64,000 nt of DNA from NCBI GenBank assembly GCA_035508435.1, contig DATJNA010000197.1, positions 62,001 through 126,000 on the forward strand, given 5' to 3'. This stretch comes from JASHVB01 sp035508435. GTDB taxonomy: Bacteria; Pseudomonadota; Alphaproteobacteria; Acetobacterales; Acetobacteraceae. The notes below the pieces were generated by a model. It did no database searches and had not been told where the DNA came from. It saw only the letters and a list, made by a program, of their open reading frames with translations. Below are positions 8,403 through 16,146 of this stretch, piece by piece (position 1 is the stretch's first letter; each line of letters begins with the position of its first letter). Both the position numbers and the translations under genes were made by a program.

Positions 8403-9341
8403 TTATGGCTCTGCTGGTTTGCTCGCGGCGATATCCGAGCCTTGGCTACCGCCGTTGCGTTCGCGGCACAGCCGCGCCAACACATCGGACGGCATGTCGG
8501 GCGTGCCGATCAGCACGAATGTCTCCGGCGCCGCCGGGTCCGGCCATGGCTCCAGCGTGGTGCGGCGGCCGGCACGCTGAACCAGGTGCAGCGCGCGCTG
8601 CGGACCCAGGCGGCAAAACCCCTTCAACCGCAGCACGCTGTCCGGCAGGGCATCGAGCAAGGCGAGCAATGCAGCACGGTCCAGCGTGGCGGGCGGGGAC
8701 CAGACGGACTGGCGGAAGCCGTGCCCGGACACCGCTTCAGCGCGGAACCGGACTGGCGCCGCGTGCGCCATCCCCAGCAGCAGCGGCACGCCATCGACCG
8801 GCATCGCGGCGGTGGCGACGTCGGCGCGCAGCCGCCGGAGCGCCGCGCGCGTCGCCGCGATCTCCGCCGCGGTCGCCAGGTCGGTATGGGTCAGCAGCAC
8901 CAGGTCGGCGCGCGCCACCTGGCGTTGCAGCGTATCGGTCAGCCAGCGATCGGCCAGTAAAGCGGGAAACCGTTGCGCATCGGCCAGCACCAGCACGGCA
9001 TCCAGGTGCACGCCCGTCTCCAGCCGCGCCAGTTGGCCGATGCGCCAGGGATCCGACACGCCGCTGGCCTCGATCACGACATGCTCCGGCGGCGGCTCCA
9101 GTGCCGCCAGCCGCGCGATGCCCTCGCCCAGGTCGGGGCCCAGCGCGCAGCAGACGCAGCCGTTGCTGAGCGCGACCATGCCGGACTGGCGCGCGGCAAT
9201 CAGCGCCGCGTCGATATTGACCACGCCGAAGTCGTTCACCAGCACGCCAACGCGTTGCTCTGCGCGCGACAGCAGCGCGTTCAGCGCCGTGGTCTTGCCG
9301 GCACCGAGAAAGCCCCCCAGCACAGTGACCGGGATGCTCAT
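8403..9341 (-). CDS. CobW/COG0523 family GTP-binding metallochaperone
   Basis: A 312-residue G3E-family GTPase. It has the P-loop GGFLGAGKTT at residues 9-18, the metal-binding GCVCC at 61-65, NDFG and the base-recognition TH-D segment near LLTHTDLAT, and a C-terminal CobW domain including VLRLKGF. Such proteins bind Zn or another metal and deliver it to a client enzyme using GTP hydrolysis. Its ATG overlaps the stop of the amidohydrolase gene as ATGA, so the likely client is that metal-dependent amidohydrolase; this is inference. Confidence 0.88.
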   Translation of the reverse strand: MSIPVTVLGGFLGAGKTTALNALLSRAEQRVGVLVNDFGVVNIDAALIAARQSGMVALSNGCVCCALGPDLGEGIARLAALEPPPEHVVIEASGVSDPWRIGQLARLETGVHLDAVLVLADAQRFPALLADRWLTDTLQRQVARADLVLLTHTDLATAAEIAATRAALRRLRADVATAAMPVDGVPLLLGMAHAAPVRFRAEAVSGHGFRQSVWSPPATLDRAALLALLDALPDSVLRLKGFCRLGPQRALHLVQRAGRRTTLEPWPDPAAPETFVLIGTPDMPSDVLARLCRERNGGSQGSDIAASKPAEP

Positions 9342-10978
9342 GCGGGCGGCGAAGCGGGAAACACGCTGCCGCCCAGCACCGTGGCATGCACACCGACATC
9401 CTTCAGCCGCACCGGCTCGATCGCCAGCGGATCATCGTCCAGCACGGCGAAATCCGCCAACTTGCCGACCTCGATGCTGCCGATCAGGTGGTCCAGCTTG
9501 AGGGTATAGGCCGCGCCCAGGGTGATGGCGCGCAGTGCGTCGGGCACGCTGATGCGCTCGCCTTCGCCCAGCACGCGGCCCTTGGCGGTCAGGCGCATCG
9601 CCGCGCACCAGGCGGTGAACAGTGGCGCCAGCGGCGTGATCGGTGCGTCGGAATGGATCGCGAGCGGGATGCCCAGGCGCAGCGCCGTGCCGCAGGCGTC
9701 CATCCGCTGCGCACGCGACAGGCCCATGGTCTGCGCCACATGTTCCTCGCCCCAGTAGTAGATGTGGTTGGCGAACAGGTTGCAGCACAGGCCCAGCGCC
9801 TTGATGCGGCGGAACAGCGCCGGGTCCGGCATCTGGCAATGTTGCAGCGTGTGGCGGTGGTCGGGACGCGGGTGAGCGGTGATGACGCGCTCCAGCGCCT
9901 CGACGGCGGCCTCGGTCGCCTGGTCGCCGTTGGTGTGCATGTGGATGACCGCGCCGGCCCGGTGCCAGGCTTCCAGCATGCCGGCGAGTTCGGACGGGGC
10001 GATGTACCACAGGCCGTTCGGCGCGCCGTTATGGTAGCCGGGCCAGCGCAGCCGCGCGGTGAAGCCCTGGATCGAGCCGTCAACATGGAGCTTCACCAAC
10101 TTGAAATGCAGCTTGTCGGTGCTGGTCGGGCGCAGCACGTTCAGCCGGGCAACACCGTCCGCGGGATTGAAGTAGCGCGTGGACAACGCCGGAACCAGCC
10201 GCACGGGAAACGCCGGGTCGGCGGTGGCGGCACGATAGATGGCGACCGTGTCGTCCGACATGTCGCTGACCAGGTCGGTCGCGGTGGTCACGCCGACCTG
10301 GCAGGCCAGTTTGCCGAAGCTGTGCAATGAGTCGGCGTCCAGCGCGCGCGACAGCGTGTCCGGCGTCACCACGCGCCGGACACGGCCCATCAGCTCGGGT
10401 CCCTGCACCTCGCCGGTCGGTTGCCCGGCGTCGTCGCGTACCAGCCCGTCCAGATCGTTCACCCGATCGAACCCCGCGATCGCCATCGCGGTACTGTTCA
10501 AATTCATGATGTGGCCGGAGGCGTGGGTGACGACCACCGGGCGATCGGTGGCAACGCGGTCGAGGTCGCGGCTGTCCATGCGCCGGCCGCCAAAATAGAT
10601 CGGGTCGAACCCCCACGCGGTGAGCGAACCGGTCGGCTTCGCTGCCGCGGCCTGCTGCAGCCGCGCGACGACGGTGTCGATATCCTTCAGTCCCGACCAG
10701 CGCTTCCCGCCCGGGTCGGTGCGGTCGAAGAAGCCCAGATACGGGTCGCGCCAGGCAGCGCCGGCATGCAGGTGGCTGTGGCCTTCCACCAGGCCCGGCA
10801 TGATGACCTTCGCGGCAAAGCGGTCATCCAGCGCGACCGGGCCGAGATCGGCCATTTCGGCCGCGCCGCCCACGGCGAGGATGCGGCCATCGCGCACCGC
10901 AACATGGGTCGCATCCGGCAACGCAGGGTTCATGGTCAGCACGCGGCGGGCGGTGAACACGTGGATCGCGCCGGACAT
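9338..10978 (-). CDS. Amidohydrolase family protein (YtcJ-like)
   Basis: A 546-residue amidohydrolase of the YtcJ type. The metal-ligand motif EGHSHLHAG lies near residue 67, VVTHASGHIMNLNS near 148, HTNGDQATEAAVEAL near 345, HTLQHCQM soon after, and the C-terminal beta-sandwich returns with GKLADFAVLDDDPL. These enzymes hydrolyse amide or similar bonds with one or two divalent metals. I prefer the ATG at 10978, with AGGAG 8 bases upstream, to a TTG two codons earlier. It is translationally coupled to the CobW-type chaperone gene. Confidence 0.88.
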   Translation of the reverse strand: MSGAIHVFTARRVLTMNPALPDATHVAVRDGRILAVGGAAEMADLGPVALDDRFAAKVIMPGLVEGHSHLHAGAAWRDPYLGFFDRTDPGGKRWSGLKDIDTVVARLQQAAAAKPTGSLTAWGFDPIYFGGRRMDSRDLDRVATDRPVVVTHASGHIMNLNSTAMAIAGFDRVNDLDGLVRDDAGQPTGEVQGPELMGRVRRVVTPDTLSRALDADSLHSFGKLACQVGVTTATDLVSDMSDDTVAIYRAATADPAFPVRLVPALSTRYFNPADGVARLNVLRPTSTDKLHFKLVKLHVDGSIQGFTARLRWPGYHNGAPNGLWYIAPSELAGMLEAWHRAGAVIHMHTNGDQATEAAVEALERVITAHPRPDHRHTLQHCQMPDPALFRRIKALGLCCNLFANHIYYWGEEHVAQTMGLSRAQRMDACGTALRLGIPLAIHSDAPITPLAPLFTAWCAAMRLTAKGRVLGEGERISVPDALRAITLGAAYTLKLDHLIGSIEVGKLADFAVLDDDPLAIEPVRLKDVGVHATVLGGSVFPASPPA

Positions 10979-11110
10979 CGTCAATGCTCCTGTCGCATGC
11001 GCAGGCCAGGGCAGCCTGCGCCGGGCCTATGCATCCCTTGCCTCGTCGCGGCGATGATAGACCCGACAAAGGGCGCGCTGGCCAAGCCAGGCATCCGGAC
11101 AAAATCTGCC

Positions 11111-11292
11111 ATGCCCACCACCGACGACGATACGCTGCCGCCATTCGCGCTGCCAGGCATCGGTCAGAACAAAGTCACTGCCGCATTCGATGGCGGCCTG
11201 ATCTGTTCCGATGGCGGCGTGTCCTGGTACCGGCGAGCCTCACGCTCCGCGAACTGCATGGCGTGATCCAGGCGGCCACAAATCGGTGTGCC
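11111..11292 (+). pseudogene. Chimeric gene remnant: IS1380 transposase N-terminus joined to pRiA4b ORF-3 piece
   Basis: From the ATG at 11111 the frame reads MPTTDDDTLPPFALPGIG then NKVTAAFDGGLICSDGGV, the characteristic N-terminus of IS1380-family transposases. At about 11212 the homology stops, and in the +1 frame the sequence continues as WRRVLVPASLTLRELHGVIQ, the hallmark of pRiA4b ORF-3-like proteins. Neither part is more than about 40 codons. The junction falls inside the shared string TGGCGGCGTGTCCTGG. No terminal inverted repeats of the IS were found. It is a relic of at least two mobile or plasmid-associated genes. Confidence 0.65.
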
Positions 11293-11418
11293 ACCCCGAC
11301 TTGGGTGATGCCGACAGTTCGCTGCCGCGCTCTTGCTCAATTACCCGCCTTGTAGGACCATCGGGCGGCAGCTTGGCGTCCTTCTTCGCAGTGCCGCATG
11401 AAGCTCGGGAGGCCCGAC

Positions 11419-11500
11419 ATGTCCATCATCATTGGCGGGGGCGACTACCGGTACGAGCGAGGTGACAACCGGGCGAAATTCCGGTTACGCGCGTCAACCG
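11419..11500 (+). pseudogene. Possible N-terminal fragment of an NHL-repeat protein
   Basis: A short frame from the ATG at 11419 reads MSIIIGGGDYRYERGDNRAK. This resembles the opening of NHL-repeat (peptidylglycine-amidating lyase-like) proteins, which commonly start IVGSGDYRYR and continue with a tryptophan-containing segment. After about 25 codons the likeness is lost. It directly precedes the monooxygenase gene and may be the residue of a deletion. The match is short, so confidence is low. Confidence 0.3.
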
Positions 11501-11606
11501 TGACTATCCAGGCCAAGCCCCTGATGCTTGCCTCTTGTCATTTGCAGCCACAACGGTGGCCCACTACCAACCAAGATGCATCACAACACCAGAAAGGGAG
11601 ACGACC

Positions 11607-12851
11607 ATGCACTTGATGTACTTCACCGAACAACCGATGTCGGCCTACTTTGCGGAAGAGGGTTTGAAATTCGGCGCCACAGCCCTGATGTTCTCTAACA
11701 GATTCTTCGATCCGGCTGCCGGCAGTCGAATCTATAACGAGTATCTTGAACACTACATGATGGTCGACGAGCTCGGCTTCGACGGCATTATGCTAAATGA
11801 GCATCACAATGCGCCATTCTGCATGCAAGCACGGACCAACATATTTGCGTCAATCCTTGCCGCCGTCACGAAGCAGGTAAAAATCGTGATCTTGGGCAAC
11901 CCATTGCCCTTGTCCGACAATCCGGTGCAACTCGCCGAAGAGCTGGCGATGATTGACATGATCTCGAAGGGCCGGCTGGTGTCGGGCTTTGTGCGCGGCG
12001 GCGGCCAGGAACAGTTGGCCAATGGCGTCAACCCGGCGTTCAACCGCGAGCGGTTCGAGGAAGCGCACGACCTGATCATAAAGATCTGGACCGAGCATGG
12101 TCCATTCCGCTGGGAGGGTACGCACTATCAGCATCGCGTGGTGAACCCCTGGGCCGTGCCGATGCAAAAGCCTCATCCGCGTATCTGGATCCCCGGTGTC
12201 ATCAGCAAAGAGACGATCGTTTGGGCCGCGCAGCACGGCTATCCCTATATCGCGCTCAATACGCCGGTAGAGAGGACCCGGCAAATCTGGAAACTCTACG
12301 ATGACGAAGCGGCCAAGGCGGGCTTCGCCGGCGGCCCGGAATATCACGGACTGCTGAAGCAGGTCCATGTCGCCGAAACCGAGGAAAAGGCGCTGGAAAA
12401 TGCCCGCCAGTTCCTGTGGATGCAGGGCGAGTTCACCGGTCTCGCCCATCCGGTGTGGAGCACGCCCGCCGGTTATTACAGCCCGGAGAACCGCCGCGGC
12501 TTCGTCGAATCCTCCGTCGGCCGATCGGCCAGCCCACGCGCGCGCCCGAACCTGGAAGGCCAGCTTAAGGAGATGATGATCATTGCCGGCACGCCGAAGC
12601 AGGTGATCGCCAAGCTGCGCATCCTGCTGGAGGAAACCCGTCCGGGTATCTTCGCCTTCTGGGGCAACGACGGTACCGTCTCACACGACGATGCCAAGAC
12701 CTGCATCCGCCTCCTCGGCCAGGAAGTCTTTCCGGCAGTGCGCGAGATGGCAAAAGAGTTTGACCTCAAGAGCCCATTCGAGACAAACCAGCCCGTCAGT
12801 GTTCGGTACATGAAGGGACCGACGGAGGCCGTGCGGGTGGCCGCGGCGTAG
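11607..12851 (+). CDS. LLM class flavin-dependent monooxygenase
   Basis: A 414-residue bacterial luciferase-like monooxygenase. Family features are the opening MHLMYFTEQPM, the segment LNEHHNAPFC near residue 70, ILGNPLPLSDNP, the SKGRLVSGFVRGG strand and GTPKQVIAKL near the C-terminus. Such enzymes use reduced FMN or FAD supplied by a partner reductase and oxygen to cleave or hydroxylate their substrate. The ATG at 11607 has AGGGAG upstream. It starts a plus-strand group with a VOC protein and an ACMSD-like amidohydrolase, which suggests breakdown of a small, perhaps aromatic or heterocyclic, compound. Confidence 0.88.
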   Translation: MHLMYFTEQPMSAYFAEEGLKFGATALMFSNRFFDPAAGSRIYNEYLEHYMMVDELGFDGIMLNEHHNAPFCMQARTNIFASILAAVTKQVKIVILGNPLPLSDNPVQLAEELAMIDMISKGRLVSGFVRGGGQEQLANGVNPAFNRERFEEAHDLIIKIWTEHGPFRWEGTHYQHRVVNPWAVPMQKPHPRIWIPGVISKETIVWAAQHGYPYIALNTPVERTRQIWKLYDDEAAKAGFAGGPEYHGLLKQVHVAETEEKALENARQFLWMQGEFTGLAHPVWSTPAGYYSPENRRGFVESSVGRSASPRARPNLEGQLKEMMIIAGTPKQVIAKLRILLEETRPGIFAFWGNDGTVSHDDAKTCIRLLGQEVFPAVREMAKEFDLKSPFETNQPVSVRYMKGPTEAVRVAAA

Positions 12852-12978
12852 GCTCGAATTGAGCTGTCTGTCGTCCCAGGGTGGTGCGCATCTCCGGCAG
12901 TGGTGTGCAAACCTGGACGTAGCCGGTTCCAACGCGTAGTGTTGCTGCCCTAATGACATCAGGGATCGGAGAATCAAA

Positions 12979-13554
12979 ATGGTGGATGCGCCCATCTCCA
13001 GTGCGCCGACCGAGGCCGAGATGCCCGTTGGTATCAACCATCTCGTCATCAACGTTCGTGACATCGAGGAGTCACACAGGTTCTGGACGGAAGTCCTGGG
13101 CTTTCGCGAGGTCGCGCGGTCAAAGCGCAATCCGATGCGGTTCTACAGCGGCAATCACGACGGCCGGATGAACCACCACGACATCGCCCTGGCCGAGAAC
13201 CCGAACCTGCCGAAGCCGGCCGAGGACTGGAAAATGTTCGGCACGCCGGTGGCGATCAACCATATCGCGATCGCAATGCCGAACCGCGAGGCCTGGCTGA
13301 AACGGCTCGCGTGGTTGCGGGAGAAGGGCGTCCCGTTCCGTGCCCGCATTAACCATGGCATGACGCACAGCCTCTACATCACCGACCCGAATGGCTATGG
13401 CGTCGAGGTGCTGTACGAATTGCCCCGGGAGGTCTGGGGCGAGAACATCCAGGGCGCGATCGATTTCGCCGAACGCCTGCCGACCGAGGGCGACGAGGCG
13501 TTCGTGGACGACACCAACTACCCGCATTTCGGCCAGGCGGCCGCCGCGGAATAG
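12979..13554 (+). CDS. VOC family protein (glyoxalase/extradiol dioxygenase fold)
   Basis: A 191-residue protein with two beta-alpha-beta-beta-beta modules. The first opens with INHLVINVRDIEESHRFW, the second with INHIAIAMPNREAW, and the closing strand reads YITDPNGYGVEVLYE. The His in each module and the late Glu are the usual metal ligands. It may be a ring-cleaving dioxygenase, lyase or isomerase. A GGAG site precedes the ATG. It is followed by about 320 bases without a gene and then an unrecognised gene. Confidence 0.85.
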   Translation: MVDAPISSAPTEAEMPVGINHLVINVRDIEESHRFWTEVLGFREVARSKRNPMRFYSGNHDGRMNHHDIALAENPNLPKPAEDWKMFGTPVAINHIAIAMPNREAWLKRLAWLREKGVPFRARINHGMTHSLYITDPNGYGVEVLYELPREVWGENIQGAIDFAERLPTEGDEAFVDDTNYPHFGQAAAAE

Positions 13555-13878
13555 GCGGGGGCGCCGGTCGGGTCAGCTTGGTCGGGGCAGCTCGATCGGC
13601 GTTGCAGGCCCGTGATGTTCGCCCGCGACCGCGAGGGTTGGCGGCGCGATCGATGGAGGCGGCTGGCGACAGGAGGCGCGAGTCTCGATGCCGGCGGGAA
13701 CTGCGGCATCGATGCCCGAGCGGAGAGCCTCTCGCGGATTGCGAGGATTTCCGTGCGGCGCCGGTGCGGTCGATCTGCTGCGGTCGATCTTGCCGCGCGC
13801 GCTCGCCCGCGGTTATCGTTCACCCAGGGTGCCGAACCGGCTGGGCATCCGGAAGCGCCGTTCCAAGGGGGCTTGTCC
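13555..13878. other. Gene-free stretch between VOC gene and unrecognised gene
   Basis: These 324 bases are GC-rich, contain open frames without a family signature and show no clear repeat. The frame of the next gene can be extended back to 13612, but that extension is arginine-rich and has no ribosome-binding site. Confidence 0.5.
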
Positions 13879-14664
13879 ATGCCGTGGAACCAGTTGGGCG
13901 ATGGTTCGCTGAATGTCCTGAGCGACGAGAAGATCGCCAACGGAATATTCGGCAAACCGGGTCTCATTCCCAGGTTTTTCATGACCGGCGACGGGCATCA
14001 GGAGCCACCGTTCCAGTGGAGCGGAAAATGCGCGGTTATGAAACAGTATTTTGAAACTGCGATGCAGAACGGGCAGCTCTGCGCCCATGTCGAGCGGTTG
14101 CAGAACGATGTCGCGGCCGGCAATGTGCCTGCATTCCTCCAGCCGCTGTATCAGCAGAACCGGATTTTCGGTTGGGAATTGCCGATCTTTGCGCCGCTGG
14201 CAAGATGCGGCCAGTTGTATTACGGCATCGGCCCTGCACTCGCGAACAATCAGATAGACCGCGCCCTATTACAGACATTTTCGGAATTCAGCCATTTTGC
14301 GCAATTAGCGCACCAGCTTGTCGCCTCGGTGGGGAGTCCTGCCGAGCTCACGGACGTATTGCCCCTGTTGAACGGATTGGCCGAATATATTGTTGCTGTC
14401 ATAGCAAAGCAACAGCCTGCCAAAGCCGAGACCAGCGGGGAATACAGGACGCGGTTGAAAACGTATTACGATGCCATCATGGAACTGCGTACGACCGCGC
14501 ACAGATTCATCGCCACACCCATTCAGAGCGTTATCAACGAGTATCCCCAGTGCATCCATATTATAACATGCGGCAACGCACACATCACGGTCAATAATCC
14601 GTTGCACCAATATCTTCATATCGGTGACGCGATTGGCGTCGTGGATGCCGCGCGCGTTTTTTGA
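13879..14664 (+). CDS. Hypothetical protein, unrecognised, AT-richer than surroundings
   Basis: A 261-residue protein starting MPWNQLGDGS with AAGGGGG seven bases before the ATG at 13879. I do not recognise the family. It is predicted soluble and mostly helical, with many Gln and Asn residues, several Cys (for example LARCGQLYYG and ECIHIITCG-like spacing near the C-terminus) and no signal peptide or membrane span. Base composition is visibly lower in GC than neighbouring genes, especially from 14040 on, which suggests acquisition by transfer. It sits inside the monooxygenase/VOC/amidohydrolase group on the same strand, so it may be an accessory to that pathway or an unrelated insertion. Confidence 0.6.
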   Translation: MPWNQLGDGSLNVLSDEKIANGIFGKPGLIPRFFMTGDGHQEPPFQWSGKCAVMKQYFETAMQNGQLCAHVERLQNDVAAGNVPAFLQPLYQQNRIFGWELPIFAPLARCGQLYYGIGPALANNQIDRALLQTFSEFSHFAQLAHQLVASVGSPAELTDVLPLLNGLAEYIVAVIAKQQPAKAETSGEYRTRLKTYYDAIMELRTTAHRFIATPIQSVINEYPQCIHIITCGNAHITVNNPLHQYLHIGDAIGVVDAARVF

Positions 14665-15077
14665 TAGGTCGGCGTCCACAACGTTGAGCGAGATCCGCCG
14701 CGTGCCGCAATCAAACGGGTCAGCGCCTCGTCAGGCCCTGCCCGTCCGATTCCAGGCCATCTTCGCGTTTTTCACCATGCACTCTTACCCGGCTGAGGCT
14801 TTCCCCGGTGACGCCCCGATTGTGAGAACCGCGGAGACGCTCTACCATCCTGATCGTCGCCGCGGTAGTGAACACACCCGAGCACCATGCTCGGGCCATG
14901 TCGGAGGACTGGAGCACGATCCCCTTGACCCCGCATCTGCGGCGCCGAACCGCGCAGCACGGCTGCTCGGCGCCAACAACCGCCCTCGCAGCGACGGTTG
15001 ACGAGGTGCCGGAGCAAGTCCTCGACTACGTGATCCATCCGATCGCGTCGAAGCCGTGTGATTAACAGGAGTTTGTG
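14665..15077. other. Gene-free stretch before the ACMSD-like gene
   Basis: About 410 bases without a recognisable gene. A 55-codon frame from an ATG at 14898 ends two bases before the next ribosome-binding site, but it has no Shine-Dalgarno sequence and no known likeness, so I do not call it. The short hairpin-like string GAGCACCATGCTC occurs at about 14879-14891 (approximate). Confidence 0.45.
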
Positions 15078-16046
15078 ATGATCTGCGATGTGCATGCGCA
15101 CTACACGCCGAAGAATTTCAGCGAGTTCATGGGCGACCGCTTTGCCTCGCCGACGCATCTGGCGGTAAAGCGCGGGCTGGCGCGACACCCGTTCTCGGAT
15201 ACGCAGGAGGACATCGAGGCCCGTTTCCGGCTGATGGAAGACGCCGGCGTCGGACGGCAGGTATTGTCACCGAATCACCCACCCTATCTGCCGGATGAGG
15301 CGGAGTGCGTCACCGCGGTCAAGATGCTGAACGACGCATACGCCGAGTTCGCGCATCGCTACCCCGACCGGATCAGCTCCTATGTGATGCTGCCGTTGCC
15401 GCATATCGACGCGTCGCTGAAGGAGATGGAGCGCGGCTTTGACGAGCTCGGCTGCGTCGGCGTGAACATGAACATCGTATGCCTCGGCCGCTCGATCGCC
15501 GAGACCGAGTTCGAGCCGCTCTACGCCGAGATGAACCGCCGCGCCGCGGTACTGTTCGTGCACCCGGCCGGCAGCGCCATCTGCTCTCCCTTGATCATCG
15601 ATTACAACTATCGCGCGTCGGTCGGCACCTCGCTTGAGGACGCGACTTTCGTGCTCCATATGATCGCCAAGCAGATCCCCTACCGTTACCCGCGCATCAA
15701 ATTCATCGTGCCCCATCTCGGCGGCCCGATCCCGATGCTGATGAACCGTCTCGACAAACAGGGGCAGGGCCCGTCAGGCCATCCCAACCTCGCCGAGGCG
15801 CCGAGCGTCACCGCCCGGAGATTCTACTACGACACCGTGTGCTATTGCTCGAAGCCGGCGTTCCTATGCGCCCTCGAGGCGTTCGGGGCGGATCACATCG
15901 TGACCGGCAGCGACTATCCGGTGTTGCAGGATTGGGAGGTCTACCGGGAGACCTTCGCCTATATCGAGCGGCTCGGCCTGCCGAGGGAAGTCACCGACAA
16001 GATCCTGCATCATAACGCGCAGAGTTTGTTCGGCTTCGATCACTAA
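15078..16046 (+). CDS. Amidohydrolase family protein, ACMSD-like
   Basis: A 322-residue metal-dependent hydrolase or decarboxylase of the amidohydrolase 2 family, to which 2-amino-3-carboxymuconate-6-semialdehyde decarboxylase belongs. The N-terminal DVHAHYTPKNF gives the HxH metal ligands, VLSPNHPPYL follows, LFVHPAG supplies a His, FIVPHLGGPIPML another, and GSDYPVL the final Asp. The ATG at 15078 has AGGAG six bases upstream and is preferred to a GTG one codon earlier. In context with an LLM monooxygenase and a VOC protein it probably handles a ring-cleavage product, an inference. Confidence 0.88.
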   Translation: MICDVHAHYTPKNFSEFMGDRFASPTHLAVKRGLARHPFSDTQEDIEARFRLMEDAGVGRQVLSPNHPPYLPDEAECVTAVKMLNDAYAEFAHRYPDRISSYVMLPLPHIDASLKEMERGFDELGCVGVNMNIVCLGRSIAETEFEPLYAEMNRRAAVLFVHPAGSAICSPLIIDYNYRASVGTSLEDATFVLHMIAKQIPYRYPRIKFIVPHLGGPIPMLMNRLDKQGQGPSGHPNLAEAPSVTARRFYYDTVCYCSKPAFLCALEAFGADHIVTGSDYPVLQDWEVYRETFAYIERLGLPREVTDKILHHNAQSLFGFDH

Positions 16047-16146
16047 GAGCCATCGCACGCAGATCGCTCGTGTGACCACGTTTTACACGTAGTTCGAACC
16101 TACCCCTGCCAGGACGACGCCGTTTCTTGGGCTGGGCAGCTCTGTT

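Larger units (their letters stand above)
10979..11606. other. Non-coding stretch with gene relics upstream of the monooxygenase gene
   Basis: This 628-base gap lies between the divergent amidohydrolase and LLM monooxygenase genes. Apart from the IS1380/pRiA4b relic and the possible NHL fragment I see no intact gene. Promoters for both flanking genes should lie here, but no convincing -35/-10 pair was found. Confidence 0.6.

Noticed and set aside
14898..15065. 55-codon plus-strand frame before the ACMSD-like gene
   Set aside because: No Shine-Dalgarno sequence and no recognisable motif.
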